Origin: Archivesica marissinica
Taxonomy: Eukaryota; Mollusca; Bivalvia; Venerida; Vesicomyidae
Direction: 5' to 3'
Length of the DNA: 64,000 bases
Assembly: GCA_014843695.1 (NCBI GenBank)
Contig: CM026400.1
Location: 47,122,221 to 47,186,220 of the forward strand
The notes below the pieces were generated by a model. That model had not been told where the DNA came from, searched no databases, and saw only the letters and a list, made by a program, of their open reading frames with translations. This document shows positions 42,262 to 54,187 of the stretch, in pieces. The position numbers and the translations under genes were made by a program. Position 1 is the stretch's first letter, and every line of letters starts with the position of its first letter.

Positions 42262-42845
42262 AATTACATCCCGGTGTCATATAGAATATTGACCCGCCAA
42301 AATAATGACCCGCGGGTCATTATTCTATAGGAAAAAGTGACCCGCGGGTCCATATTCTATTATAGAATAATGACCCCCCTTATAGAATAATGACCCCCCC
42401 CCATCCCCAAAGCCTACAAAAACAATGTTATCAATATATTTTATTAATAATTTCATAAGCTATAAAATTAACAATTATCAATAAAATTATATTGAATTTA
42501 TGTATGAAAAAAGACATACACTCAACTTAATTGGTATTTGAAACCATGCAGCTCAAAATAAATACCATAAAATAGCACAGTACTAACCATTCTTATCATA
42601 TTCATGCATGTTCTCTTAAACTTTCCAGAAAATGTGTACACTTATATAATATGCTGTTAACAATTATAATTCTGACTGGTGTGGCTAACTAATTTTGCCA
42701 CATGTGTAAATATCCCCATAATAAAGCAATAAAATCAACTGTGACACTTCCTGTGTTACATGTTTTATATCATTCATAATACATAATATTTTATTATTGT
42801 ATGAGCAAGGACAGATAACATTATGTTTTATAACGTGTGCCTCCC

Positions 42846-43670
42846 AGTGCAAGAAACTTTTCCATGCCATAGAATAATGACCCCGCTGTATATTAACTAT
42901 ATGAGTGAAGGGGGGTCACTTTTCCATGCCATAGAATAATGACCCCCCTGTATATTAACTATATGAGTGAGGAGGGTCACTTTTCCATGCCATAGAATAA
43001 TGACCCCCTGTATATTAACAATATGAGTGAAGGGGGGTCACTTTTCCATGCCATAGAATAATGACCCCCCTGTATATTAACTATATGAGTGAGGAGGGTC
43101 ACTTTTCCATGCCATAGAATAATGACCCCCTGTATATTAATTATATGAGTGAAGGGGGGCACTTTTCCATGCCATAGAATAATGACCCCCCTGTGTGTAA
43201 ACTATATGAGTGAGTGGGTCACTTTTCCATGCCATAAAATAATGACCCCCCTATGTTTAAAATGTACAAGTGAGGGGTCACTTTTCCATGCCATAGAATA
43301 ATGACCCCCTGTATGTAAACTATATGAGTGAGTGGGTCACTTTTCATCCCTTTTCCATGCCATAAAATAATGACCACCCTATGTTTACACAGTACGAGTG
43401 ACGGCCGGTCACTTTTCCATGCCATAGAATAATGACCCCCCTATGTTTAAACTGTACAAGTGAGGGGGGGGGGGCACTTTTCCATGCCATAGAATAATGA
43501 CCCCCTGTATGTGAACTATAGGAGTGAGTGGGTCACATTTCCATGCCATAGAATAATGACCCCCTGTATGTGAACTATAGGAGTGAGTGGGTCACTTTTC
43601 CATGCCATAGAATAATGACCCCCCTGTGTTTACACAGTATGAGTGACGGTGGGTGACTTTTCCATGTCAT
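42846..43670 (+). repeat. 60-bp satellite A, left arm (about 13 units)
   Basis: Unit TTTTCCATGCCATAGAATAA, TGACCCCCCTGTATATTAAC, TATATGAGTGAGGGGGGTCA, C. ATAGAATAATGACCC is also found right at the element's ends, so the satellite probably derives from the subterminal repeat. Confidence 0.92.
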
Positions 43671-44955
43671 ACAATAATCACCCACATATTTGTAGATTAA
43701 ATGAGTGGGAGGGGGTCACTATCCATATCACAGAATAATCACCCCCATATGTGTAGATTATATGAGTGGGAGGGACTCATTATCCATATCAGAGGATAAT
43801 CACCCCCATATGTATAGATTATATGAGTGGGAGGGTGTCACTATCCATATCACAGAATAATCACCCCCATATGTGTAGATTATATGAGTGGGAGGGGCTC
43901 ATTATCCATATCAGAGGATAATCACCCCCATATGTATAGATTATATGAGTGGGAGGGGGTCACTATCTATATCATAGGATAATCACCCACATATGTGTAG
44001 ATTATATGAGTGTGAGGGTGTCACTATCCATATCATAGGATAATCACCCCCATATGTGTAGATTATATGAGTGGGAGGGGGGTCACTATCCATATCATAG
44101 GATAATCACCCCCATATGTGTAGATTATATGAGTGGGAGGGTGTCACTATCCATATCATAGGATAATCACCCCATATGTGTAGATTATATGAGTGGGAGG
44201 GGGTCACTATCCATATCATATGATAATCACCCCCATATGTGTAGATTATATGAGTGGGAGGGGGTCACTATCCATATCATAGGATAATCACCCACATATG
44301 TGTAGATTATATGAGTGGGAGGGGGTCACTATCCATATCACAGAATAATCCCCCATATGTGTAGATTATATGAGTGGGAGGGGGTCACTATCCATATCAG
44401 AGGATAATCACCCCCATATGTGTAGATTATATGAGTGGGAGGGGGTCACTATCCATATCACAGAATAATCACCCCCATATGTGTAGATTATATGAGTGGG
44501 AGGGGGTCACTATCCATATCAGAGGATAATCACCCCCATATGTATAGATTATATGAGTGGGAGGGGGTCACTATCCATATCATAGGATAATCACCCCCAT
44601 ATGTGTAGATTATATGAGTGTGAGGGTGTCACTATCCATATCATAGGATAATCACCCCCATATGTGTAGATTATATGAGTGGGAGGGGGTCACTATCCAT
44701 ATCATAGGATAATCACCCCCATATGTGTAGATTATATGAGTGGGAGGGGGTCACTATCCATATCATAGGATAATCACCCCCATATGTGTAGATTATATGA
44801 GTGGGAGGGTGTCACTATCCATATCACAGAATAATCACCCCCATATGTGTAGATTATATGAGTGGGAGGGGCTCACTATCCATATCAGAGGATAATCACC
44901 CCCATATGTATAGATTATATGAGTGGGAGGGGGTCACTATCTATATCATAGAATA
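43671..44955 (+). repeat. 60-bp satellite B, core (about 21 units)
   Basis: Unit ATCCATATCATAGGATAATC, ACCCCCATATGTGTAGATTA, TATGAGTGGGAGGGGGTCAC, T. It is clearly related to satellite A (same layout and GGGTCAC), but is separately homogenised with subtypes CATAGGATAA, CAGAGGATAA and CACAGAATAA. Confidence 0.93.
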
Positions 44956-44956
44956 G

Positions 44957-45142
44957 TTTTGCAATAAGCTCAATGACGAAATCTGCACAAGTGCATATCA
45001 CCCCCAAACAAATGGTTTAATGGAAAGGTTTAATCAAACACTTGTCCATACATTGGTAAAATATACCAATGATGAGCAAAATAATTGGGACGACTTCATC
45101 CATCCCGCTTTACTGGCTGATCGATATGGCATGGAAAAGTGA
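44957..45142 (+). pseudogene. Integrase C-terminal catalytic fragment (Ginger/Ty3-type)
   Basis: An open frame of 61 codons; the first 56 read as integrase, including TSAYHPQTNGLMERFNQTL and NNWDDFI. YHPQTNG..ERFN is the hallmark around the catalytic Glu of retroviral-type integrases. The QTNGL..ERFNQTL wording resembles Ginger-type DNA transposases as much as Ty3/gypsy. The frame then enters satellite A' and stops at 45140. Everything upstream, including both catalytic Asp residues, is missing, so it is a relic. Confidence 0.82.
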
Positions 45143-45935
45143 CCCCCCCCCCTCACTCATATAGTTAATATACTGGGGGGTCATTATTTTGGCATGGAAA
45201 GTGACCCCCCTTCACTCATATAGTTAATATACAGGGGGTCATTATTCTATGGCATGGAAAAGTGACCCCCTTCACTCATATAGTTAATATACAGGGGTCA
45301 TTATTCTATGGCATGGAAAAGTGACCCCCCTCACTCATATAGTTAATATACAGGGGGGTCATTATTCTATGGCATGGAAAAGTGACCCCCCTCACTCATA
45401 TAGTTCATATACAGGGGGGTCATTATTCTATATGGCATGGAAAAGTGACCCTTCACTCATATAGTTAATATACAGGGGGGTCATTATTCTATGGCATGGA
45501 AAAGTGACCACCCTAACTCATATAGTTAATATACAGGGGGGTCATTATTCTATGGCATGGAAAAGTGACCCCCTTCACTCATATAGTTATATACAGGGGG
45601 TCATTATTCTATGGCATGGAAAAGTGACCATCCTATCATATAGTTAATATACAGGGGGGCATTATTCTATGGCATGGAAAAGTGCCCTTCACTCATATAG
45701 TTAATATACAGGGGGTCATTATTCTATGGCATGGAAAAGTGACCATCCTAACTCATATAGTTAATATACAGGGGGGTCATTACATAATTATAGGGGGACA
45801 TTATTCTATGGCATTGGAAGTTTGACCTGCCTTCACTCGGATAATCTACATATAGGGGGGTCATTATTCTATGGCATGGAAAAGTGACCTACCCTCAATC
45901 AGATAATCTACATTATGGGGGTCACATTCTACATG
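45125..45935 (-). repeat. 60-bp satellite A', right arm, inverted (about 13 units)
   Basis: Reads ATGGCATGGAAAAGTGACCC, CCTTCACTCATATAGTTAAT, ATACAGGGGGGTCATTATTC, T, the exact inverse of satellite A. The unit next to the integrase relic joins it without a spacer. Confidence 0.92.
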
Positions 45936-46284
45936 TATGCAAGGAACAGTTTCTTGCACTGAATAGATAGGGAGGCACATGTTATAAAGAATAATGTTGT
46001 CTGTCCTTGCTCATACAATATTAAAATATTACTTATTATGAATGACTTTTCACACCTGTGGCAAAGAAGATAAGGCTTAATATGATCCACAATAGTCAGA
46101 ATTACAATTGTTAACAACATATTACATAATTGTGCACATTTTCTGGAAAGATTAAGAGAATATGAATAAACATGATAAGAATAGTTTGCTATAATAAGTG
46201 GATAACATATTAATTAAATTTGTTAAAGAAATATACATCAATTTCTGCTGTAGAAGCATCCATAGTGTGAGTGTGTTTTTCAAT

Positions 46285-46394
46285 TATTTATCGTCACTAC
46301 TGGTTGCCCATATGAGCGAAGCCTCCTGAAGAGATTAAGTCATTTTAGATTTTTGGAGGATAGTGCAATGATACAGACAGAGACCCATTCCAGG
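46285..46394 (-). mobile_element. SINE A fragment, copy 8
   Basis: TTTATCGTCACTACTGGTTG to GAGACCCATTCCAG on minus; 5' half missing. Confidence 0.8.
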
Positions 46395-47130
46395 GGGTCA
46401 TTATTCCATGGCATCGAAAAGTGACCCTCTCTCTCATAATTGTAGTCTATACATAGGGGGTGGGGGTCATTGTTCTTATTTGTTTTATGTTTGTCTTTGT
46501 TTTATGTTTGTCTGTGTAAATATTATGCATTATGTGAACCTCCTAGTTATACAGCACCCACCACCTCATGATCATCTTTAGAAATTGATAAGAGACAAAT
46601 TATCTGCATACTTCTTTTTCAGATTCAATATATTTATGTTATTCTGTACATCGTTAAATCAAATATGTGTTGTTAGGCCTTAAACAGTGCTAACTAACAT
46701 TTAATTATAATAAATTCAATATTTCCCCACTATATATTGCTATTTGCAAGGGGGGTCATTTTTCCGCAAGGGGGGGTCAATATTCTATGGCTGAATAATG
46801 ACCCGCGGGTCATTATTTTGAGGGGGGTCAATATTCTATATGACACCGGTCCTTAGTTACAGTACGTTTTATAGCATGAAATTCCGTCTGTTACACCAAA
46901 CATTACAATAGATTGGCATTAGATAATATAGTTAATATACTTGAATAGATGATTTTGCTATATTTCTGTGCATTATAAGCTCAAAATAATCATTAAAGAC
47001 ACACCGACCAAGTTTCAATCCCACCCTCCCCAATCTCAATCATGTCTTTATAGATACATGTTACTGGCAGTATATTATACGCATCGTGATAATATATGCC
47101 AATAACCATATCACTTACAACTGTCATGTG

Positions 47131-47482
47131 CAGGGTTCATTCTAGAGGGTGACATGGGCGAAATAGTCGCCCTAGGGACACTGACTTCGCCCCCTGGGGG
47201 CCCCACTTCTCCCTAAAAAGATTCAATTTGAAAAAAAAAATTCAATTTGAAAAATAAAAAAATTCAATTTGAAAAAAAATAATTTGATTTTCATACACAA
47301 TTTTGTCGAGTAGGCTACACTGGCCCATTATAAAGCATTCCTACTATTCAAATGTTTGTATTTAATGGTCAAAATGTGTAGTTTAACCATATTTTATGAA
47401 TATTTATTACATAACGCCATTCAAGGACACAATCGCACACTTTCTCACTTCTCCCAAAAATTCGGACCTAGAATGAGCCCTG
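47131..47482 (+). mobile_element. CAGGG-ended MITE, copy 3
   Basis: CAGGGTTCATTCTAGAGGGT to CTAGAATGAGCCCTG, with ATGTG on both sides (47126-47130 and 47483-47487). Contains three AAATTCAATTTGAAAAA repeats. Confidence 0.8.
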
Positions 47483-47522
47483 ATGTGTATATATAGGATC
47501 TTGCATGAGAGGTGATTTCATA

Positions 47523-47780
47523 TCAGACGGATCTGTAGTCCAGTGGTTAACACGCTGGACTGGTGTTCCAGTGATCGCCGGTTCGATCCCCCGTCCGACC
47601 TTAATCAAATTAACAGTCTTTCAGATGGGACTTTAAACCAAGGTCTTGTGTCGGTGCTGTACACTGTGCATGTAAAAGAACAAGAGGTGTCTGTCTGTAT
47701 CATTGCACTATCCTCCAAAAATCTAAAATGACTAATCTCTTCGGGGCAACCGGTAGCGAAGATAAATAAACGTAAAACAC
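47523..47780 (+). mobile_element. SINE A, copy 9
   Basis: TGTAGTCCAGTGGTTAACAC with B box CGGTTCGATCCC. Small deletions in the GAGGCGTCGC region. Confidence 0.87.
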
Positions 47781-47932
47781 ACAGTATTACACTGACAAAT
47801 GATGTATGCAAATGGCGTTACGATACAATCACAGACACAAGACGTAAACAGCCACTTACTGTGATTCCATGTGGCTGCTTAACACAGGTTTATCTGTAGT
47901 TAGATTAACATAAAGCAGACCTTTCAGCATAC

Positions 47933-48210
47933 AGTCAAACCTGTCTTAAGCAGGAATCACAGAAAGTGGCTGCTTAGCACAGGTGGCTGCTTAATAGAGG
48001 TCAAAAGTTAAATAAGACAACATATTGGGAATCTGGAAAGTGGCTGCTTAATACAGGTTGGCTGCTTAATAGAGGTCAAAAGTTAAATAAGACAATATAT
48101 TAGGAATCTGGAAAGTGGCTGCTTAATACAGGTTGGCTACTTAATAGCGCAATATGCTGTTTGTATCATTGCGCTATATTAAGGTGACACTAACACAGGT
48201 TTGAATGTAT
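47933..48210 (+). mobile_element. CAGTCAAACCTGT element with internal 70-bp repeats
   Basis: ACAGTCAAACCTGTCTTAAG at the left and ACACAGGTTTGAATGTA at the right. AAGTGGCTGCTTAATACAGG..TTGGCTGCTTAATAGAGGTC is repeated about three times inside. Confidence 0.7.
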
Positions 48211-48450
48211 GTCATATTTGTATGACAGTGTATTACATCAATGTTTTAGGAAAAAACATTAATTGGTATGACAAACATATATAGTGTTTTCTCACCCAAA
48301 ATAAACCCCCAAGTTTCTAGCTCAGTAATTACGCAACATATTTTTATAATTAATTAGATCTTGTGTAATTAATATTTTTTAGTGACAAAAGCATGCATGC
48401 AATGTGTGAAGGCAGGCTGAGGACAGTAGTAGCAACTCAATGCATTTAAT

Positions 48451-48695
48451 AAGTTTAAACTTTCTTTATTTTACAACGATTGCGAAGCAAGTTCTAACAA
48501 CTTATATTAATCACTCTCCTTGGTGCAGATGAGAGCGTAAATGTGGTCATTTGTGTGGGAGGAAACCGGAATACCCGGAGAAAACCTACCTGTTCGATCT
48601 GGCGACCACCGTACCATCTCATACTTTCCGGTCCGAGGATCGAACCCTGGTGAGAAGTGAGCGTGCTAGCCACTGCACTAATCGGACAACCGAAT
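48451..48695 (-). mobile_element. SINE C, copy 4
   Basis: Minus-strand head CAGTGGCTAGCACGC with a short deletion near GGTTCGATCC, body CCGGTTTCCTCCCACAC, and tail as in 15177-15416. Confidence 0.85.
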
Positions 48696-48737
48696 GCATT
48701 TAATAGGGGATCCCTTTTACATCACAGTATACAATGT

Positions 48738-49022
48738 ACATGTGTAGCGGACAATCAGCGGTCTGGTGGTTGAGAAGCTGGCCATGTAATCCAGGAGTCG
48801 CAGGTTCAATCCCACGCTATACACTACCTAATTGCCTGATATCATAGTCTTTCGGATGAGACTTTAAACAGGGGTCTCGTGTCGGTGCTTAATTTCTACC
48901 GTGCATGAAAATGAACCAGAGAGAGACTCTGGAATGGGTCTCTGTTTGTATCATTGCGCTATATCCCCCAAAATATAAAATAGTAGCTACATTTGTATGA
49001 TAAATAAACATAAAATCACATA
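48738..49022 (+). mobile_element. SINE A-related, diverged head, copy 10
   Basis: The head TCAGCGGTCTGGTGGTTGAG with B box AGGTTCAATCC differs from SINE A, while the core GAGACTTTAAACAGGGGTCT and the GAGACTCTGGAATGGGTCTC block are SINE A. Confidence 0.75.
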
Positions 49023-49044
49023 CCGGTACATGTTTGTTTGTTTG

Positions 49045-49252
49045 CTTGGGTTTTGTGCATGCATCATAATCATTTTGTGCTATAGCACATTACTTGGGCA
49101 GGCTCCAACGGTTAACCAGTACTTGGTGCAAACTGCCAACTTTTTCATATAAATGAGACACGACCTGAACAGGGCTCAAACACGTGACCATCAGTGATGA
49201 TAGGTTACAGTGGTGTACAAGTCAGCGATCTTAACCACTCGACCATGGAGGA
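49045..49252 (-). mobile_element. SINE D, copy 5, diverged
   Basis: Minus: TCCATGGTCGAGTGGTTAAG, B box TGTTTGAGCCC, GGTTAACCGTTGGAGCC and tail TATAGCACAAAATGATTATG. Confidence 0.78.
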
Positions 49253-49326
49253 GTACCAGAGCTAAGAGTTTAAATTTGTACGTATTTCCTAAATATGTTT
49301 CATAATGCTGATTGATAAAACATTAA

Positions 49327-49460
49327 CCCTAGCTAACGGCAGATGAAATCAATTTTGCAAAAGGCATAGAGGCAGATCAGGCTCTATGCTGTTTGCTATT
49401 TGGATAGTGGAGCTAAAACACTTGGCTGAATAGCAAACAACATAGATCCTGATCAGATGC
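49327..49460 (+). mobile_element. Family 2 MITE, left part
   Basis: TTAA (49323-49326) then CCCTAGCTAACGGCAG, CTGTTTGCTATTTGGATAG and AACAACATAGATCCTGATCA. The right end is lost. Confidence 0.65.
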
Positions 49461-49691
49461 TGGTTCAATGAAATAAAATAAAGTCCTTTATGCTTTTCAA
49501 CAAATTGCCAAGATCACTGGTAGAACGGCACATACATTGGGTGTAGAGAAATTCCTTGGGTATGCATGCCAAGTTTCAAAACAATACCTTCAATGTTTTT
49601 TTTTTGAGAAATGATACTGTTTTGAAGGGTCAAATATTTCTGAAAAACACACATTTAGTTTGCCACTATTCAGGTTCAAGTTCACTCTTGA

Positions 49692-50070
49692 GGTGGGACT
49701 TGTTATGGAGGGGTGGGACTTGTTAGGAGGGGTGGGTTTGTTATGGAGGGTGGGACTTGTTATGGAGGGGTGGAACTTGTTATGGAGGGGTGGGACTTGT
49801 TATGGGGTGGAACTTGTTATGGAGGGGTGGGACTTGTTAGGAGGGGTGGGACTTGTTTATGGAGGGGTGGGACTTGGTTTTGATGGGGGGTGGGACTTGT
49901 TATGGAGGGGTGGGACTTGTTATGGAGGGGTGGGACTTGTTATGGAGGGGTGGGACTTGTTATGGAGGGGTGGAACTTGTTATGGAGGGGTGGGACTTGT
50001 TATGGAGGGGTGGGACTTGTTATGGAGGGGTGGGACTTGTTATGGAGGGGTGTGACTTGTTATGGAGGCA
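49692..50070 (+). repeat. 20-bp GGGGTGGGACTTGTTATGGA repeat, about 19 units
   Basis: G-rich on + with runs of four to six G. The early units carry indels and the later ones are uniform. Open frames (GGTCYGGV-type) reflect the repeat. Confidence 0.93.
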
Positions 50071-50248
50071 GGGAACAACCCATAGAGACAGTATACAACT
50101 TATCAAAGCATTACATTTCACTCTTTTTTAGTTATTTGCAATAGTTGAAACTGCCATCGCCAGAAAATATGACTGCTTAAGAATCTTGCTTTGCACTAAA
50201 ATAGGCGAGACAAAAACTTCTTGTTTATGTACAGCAAACTCTGGAAAA

Positions 50249-50578
50249 CTGTACCATTCATACTCGCCAATAAGAGTTAGACGTTTTTTACAACCAGATT
50301 ATGGTCTCAAAGTTGCCTCCCGTCTTATAAGTGAGTGTTAAAAATAAACTTAAATATATATTTTTTTTTAAATTATTAAAATTGATGGTATCCATAATCA
50401 CGTTTTGAAAAGAAAGCACCCTGATACTGACAGTTTCAACTTGCAGTCTTTCACTGGCCAAACATGCAATTTATACATGGTCTGGTGTCCAATTTATCAA
50501 CCTGTCTTACATGCATATGCAAGTGCATGCCAAAACCCACATATTTCATGACCAAAGTATAGGCGAGTGTGGATGGTA
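50249..50578. mobile_element. Diverged relative of the 39526 element
   Basis: ACCATTCATACTCGCCAATA at the left and TATAGGCGAGTGTGGATGGT at the right, sharing the GTCTCAAAGTTGCCTCCCGT block with 39526-39952. Confidence 0.6.
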
Positions 50579-50798
50579 GTCCACAAACTGTGCCATGATT
50601 AATATAGTATTTGACTATCACTTTATTTATTATCTTACCGTACTTTTAAACATGTATGACATACAAATCTTCATACAATGACAAAACATTTCCATCAGCA
50701 CACATTAAGTTTAACTATCTATTTGAATGTGATTAGATGACCATGTGAGGTCAAGCCTAAAACTGATCACACGACACTTTCGGATCAACATTCCAGTT

Positions 50799-50868
50799 AG
50801 TTTATACAAATTGAATTTAGCTCGATTGCGAAACAAATTCTTATAACATATATTAATCACTCTCGAGT
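50799..50868 (-). mobile_element. SINE B 3' tail fragment
   Basis: GTTTATACAAATTGAATTTA..TATTAATCACTCTCGAG; only the tail is present. Confidence 0.75.
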
Positions 50869-51169
50869 CCGAAAACCCTTGTACCTGGAATGCTAAATAT
50901 AGTACTGCATGATGTTACTATGTATGCTCTGTGGCTGCAAGTCATGCATCCAACAGTGACCTGCATGGTTATAGTGTTGGACCACAGGCGCTTGGGGTCT
51001 GGACGAATGATTTCAGGTTCAAAACCAAATAACATTTTTTTAGTTTTTTAAAAACTTTATGATACGCTATAAGCTTGCCATTATACATATATTATTTTTT
51101 AGGCCAAGCAAGTTTAAAAATGACACCCAGTCACTATCAAAGCCATATAATGTTCTTACAAAGTAATGG

Positions 51170-51373
51170 AAGTCAGGTGCGAAAAGTCCGGAGTTCGAGC
51201 CCCGCTGGAACCGTTACGATTGTGCCCTTAGGCAAGGCATTTAATTTCCATGTTGCCTCTTCTCTCTCCCTCGTGGCGATGGATTCCATCAAGAATGAGG
51301 TCTCGAGAGTGATTAATATAAGTTGTAAGAACTTGTTGTGCAATCGAGCTAAAATAAATTTGTATAAACTAAT
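51170..51373 (+). mobile_element. SINE B, copy 9 (head deletion)
   Basis: GGAAGTC joins CAGGTGCGAAAAGTCCGG, skipping the A box; B box AGTTCGAGCCCC and the rest are intact. Confidence 0.85.
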
Positions 51374-51467
51374 GTTCTTACCAAAAAACAAAAAAATGTT
51401 TTTGAGTAGTATATTAGTTTACTATTTTACTTTTTAATTCACTATTCGTCCCAATATGATGCTAAGT

Positions 51468-51659
51468 CAGGCCTCGACACTAACTTTTTTAAGAGGTAGT
51501 CATAAAGGACTACCAGATTTGAAAATAAGGTGGTCCTTGCCAAATCTTTAATTTACGCGATTTTGTAAACTTCATCCTGACAATTTGAGATAGCCCGGCG
51601 GGATACCCAGCTAGGGAATCTTGGTGGTCCTTGGTGTAATTAGGTAGTGTCGTGGCCTG
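51468..51659. mobile_element. CAGGCCTCGACACTA-ended MITE, 192 bp
   Basis: CAGGCCTCGACACTAAC at the left and, in inverse, CAGGCCACGACACTACC at the right. TAAGT occurs on both sides. No coding capacity. Confidence 0.7.
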
Positions 51660-52168
51660 TAAGTAGCAAGAAGTCTAAGTACATAGAAATAGCAGGAATA
51701 TTGTTAAGAAAACAGGACAATTTATAATATACATGTAATATAAAATTATATGCAAAATCACATTTCCCTGATACAAGTCTATTTCCCAGTATTGGTATTT
51801 ATTGGGGCGGTAAATACTCACAGGAAATATTGCCCCAGATTTCCCGAGCTAACCTTGGTTTTATATAACCCTTTATATCGACCATTAGAAATGTGTTAAT
51901 ATTGTACATAGTGACGATTTGGGTTAATACATGTAGCTAGTGTTTCTTAACCCTTTCCCTCATGGAAGCACCTCGTGATGCCATTACCAATACGACATAC
52001 ATTGACAATGTAGTAGCCAAACCTATGTTCATAATGCAGGGCAGAATCTCATGTAGTCCCAATAATATCTATGGAAGTGGGATAGATATGGCTATTACTT
52101 ATCTACTGCATGGTAGCTAAATGGATGTCGTTTGTATGGAGATATAATAGTATATTAACATAAATCTC

Positions 52169-52408
52169 TACGCAGGTTCGATCCCCCGTCTGACCCTAAT
52201 CAAATTAACATTCTTTCAGATGGGAAGTTAAACCGAGGTCTCGTGTCGGTGCTTTACACCGTGCACGTAAAAGAACCAGAGGAGACTCTGGAATGGGTCT
52301 CTGTCTGTATCATTGCACTATCCTCCAAAAATCTAAAATGACTAATCTCTCCAGGAGGCGTCGCTCATATGAGCAACAGGTAGCGACGATAAATAAACGT
52401 AAAACATA
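52169..52408 (+). mobile_element. SINE A, 5'-truncated copy 11
   Basis: Begins just before the B box (CGCAGGTTCGATCCC) and continues to AACGTAAAACATACA. Confidence 0.87.
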
Positions 52409-52469
52409 CATCTCTATGTTTTAGTCACAAAAATTGACACATTTAAGGGACACATGTTTGGATGGCAAC

Positions 52470-52993
52470 CAGGGATCATTCTAGAGGGCGATGTGGATAT
52501 GAATTTTATTTGTTTTTACAATTTTCATACAATATGTTGTCCAGTAAGATACACTGGCACATTATAAAACACCCCTTCTATTCAAATGTTGTATTATAGA
52601 CGGATATGTAGTCCAGTGGTAACACACTGAACTGGTAATCCAGGGATCGCAGGTTCAATCCCCCGTCTGACCCTATTAAAATTAACAGTCTTTCAGATGG
52701 GATGCTAAACCGAAGTCTCGTGTCGGTGCTTTACACCGTGCACGTAAAAGAACCAGAGGAGATTCTGGAATGGGTCTGTCTGTATCATGCACTATCCTCC
52801 AAAATCTAAAATAACTAATCTCTGCAGGAGGCGTCGCTCATATGGGCAACCGGTAGCGACGATAAATAAACGTAAAAACATGTTGTATTTAATGATCATA
52901 CTGTGCATTTTAACCATATTTTGTTGAAATGTATTAAATAACAGGGCGCGCTTTCTCAATACTCCCAAACATTCTTACCTAGAATGAACCCTG
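52470..52993 (+). mobile_element. CAGGG-ended MITE, copy 4, split by SINE A
   Basis: CAGGGATCATTCTAGAGGGC to AGAATGAACCCTG. SINE A copy 12 lies inside, between duplicated ATGTTGTATT. Confidence 0.8.
52596..52879 (+). mobile_element. SINE A, copy 12, with 10-bp target duplication
   Basis: Full-length; the duplication ATGTTGTATT is at 52586-52595 and 52880-52889. Confidence 0.92.
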
Positions 52994-53079
52994 GCAATAA
53001 ACTTACATTGTACTATGGAGTATGGGAACAAACAATCTTACATTGCAAGTAGTTTTGAACTATATATAAATATACATTA

Positions 53080-53307
53080 TACAAATTTATTTTAGCTCGA
53101 TTGCGCAACAAGTTCTTTCAACCTATATTAATCACTCTCGAGACCTCATTCCTGATGGAATCCATCACCACGAGGGAGAGAGAAGAGGTAATGTGGAATT
53201 TAAATGCCTTGCCTAAGGGCATAATCGTAATGGCTCCAGCGGGGCTCAAACTCTGGGCCTTTCGCACCTGAAGCGAACGCGCTATCACTGCACTATCACG
53301 ACTTCCT
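53080..53307 (-). mobile_element. SINE B, copy 10
   Basis: Complete on minus: head GAAGTCGTGATAGTGCAGTG, B box AGTTTGAGCCCC, CTCGTGGTGATGG and the usual tail. Confidence 0.88.
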
Positions 53308-54187
53308 CCAAATAAACTCCAACAGTCTAATAACTATTAACTGAGCACGAGACACGGGTAAAACCCCCCTGCAAGCACCAATTCCACAACTTTTAATGAA
53401 TTCCCGACTTAATGAGAAACCCCGATATAGTCGGTTATAAAAGCGGTTATCAGAGCTTATGTTAATTGTAAAAAGTCTTGCCGACTCAAAATAAAAGTTA
53501 TCTTATTTAAATTAAAATATGCAGTGGACATTTTTAAATAACACTAAATATTTTTTAACAAAACAGAACATACCCCCATGTGCATTGACATATTCTTCAT
53601 CATGTCGTATTTTGGCAAGAAATAAACGCCATCGCCTGTCGAAGCACTACCAGTGAAATAATAAGCCATGATACGGTTTCTCTGCCAGTTCAGATTTACA
53701 GACTACAGTTGGGTTTTTATTAATTATAAGTTTGTTTTATCAATTTAAAATCGATTCATTAATTAAATGAAGACAGCTAATTAATTGAAATGTTCACACA
53801 TTTCCAACACGAACATTGTTATTCTTATCTAAAAAAAGTTAGTTATTTAGTTGGATTTACAACGTCTATGCTTGATCACAATGTTTTATTTATTTTCGCC
53901 CGCAGCAATATTATATGTTCATTTTCCAGCGTCCATTTTACACAGTCACATGATAATCACGTGGGTTTGTAGATATTCCCCGTACAGTTGGCGGGACAGG
54001 TTTAATCACTGATATATAATATTTGAAATATTCACCTGCCAGCTATAGTCATGACTGATTATTAGGCAAGCCACCGTCTGGAATCCATGGCAAAAACCCC
54101 TTACTTACAAACTATAGATGGTCCAACTATCTACAGCCCGTTGTTTATTCAATGATTTTATGTCAACTTGGATATCATTAAGTGTTC
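53308..54187. other. No feature seen
   Basis: AT-rich spacer. Nothing supported as a gene or repeat. Confidence 0.45.

Larger units (their letters stand above)
42271..46849. mobile_element. Long-TIR element (CCGGTGTCA ends) filled with mirrored satellites
   Basis: Outer ends CCGGTGTCATATAGAATATT (42271) and its inverse ending at 46849. Inside each end the spacer is also inverted-repeated: TTTCCAGAAAATGTG..GTTAACAATTATAATTC at 42620-42680 mirrors 46080-46155. After the spacers, a 60-bp array runs 42846-43670 and reappears inverted at 45125-45935. The core is a second array (43671-44955) and a 56-codon integrase relic. The right arm also took a SINE A fragment (46285-46394). The short TA-flanked relative at 40835-41211 supports the borders. 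Confidence 0.8.

Noticed and set aside
44957..45142. A live retrovirus or LTR retrotransposon
   Set aside because: Only the last part of the integrase core is present; there are no LTRs, reverse transcriptase or capsid, and the frame ends in satellite.
49692..50070. G-quadruplex regulatory region
   Set aside because: G runs are frequent but simply follow the 20-bp repeat; no promoter or gene is nearby to support function.
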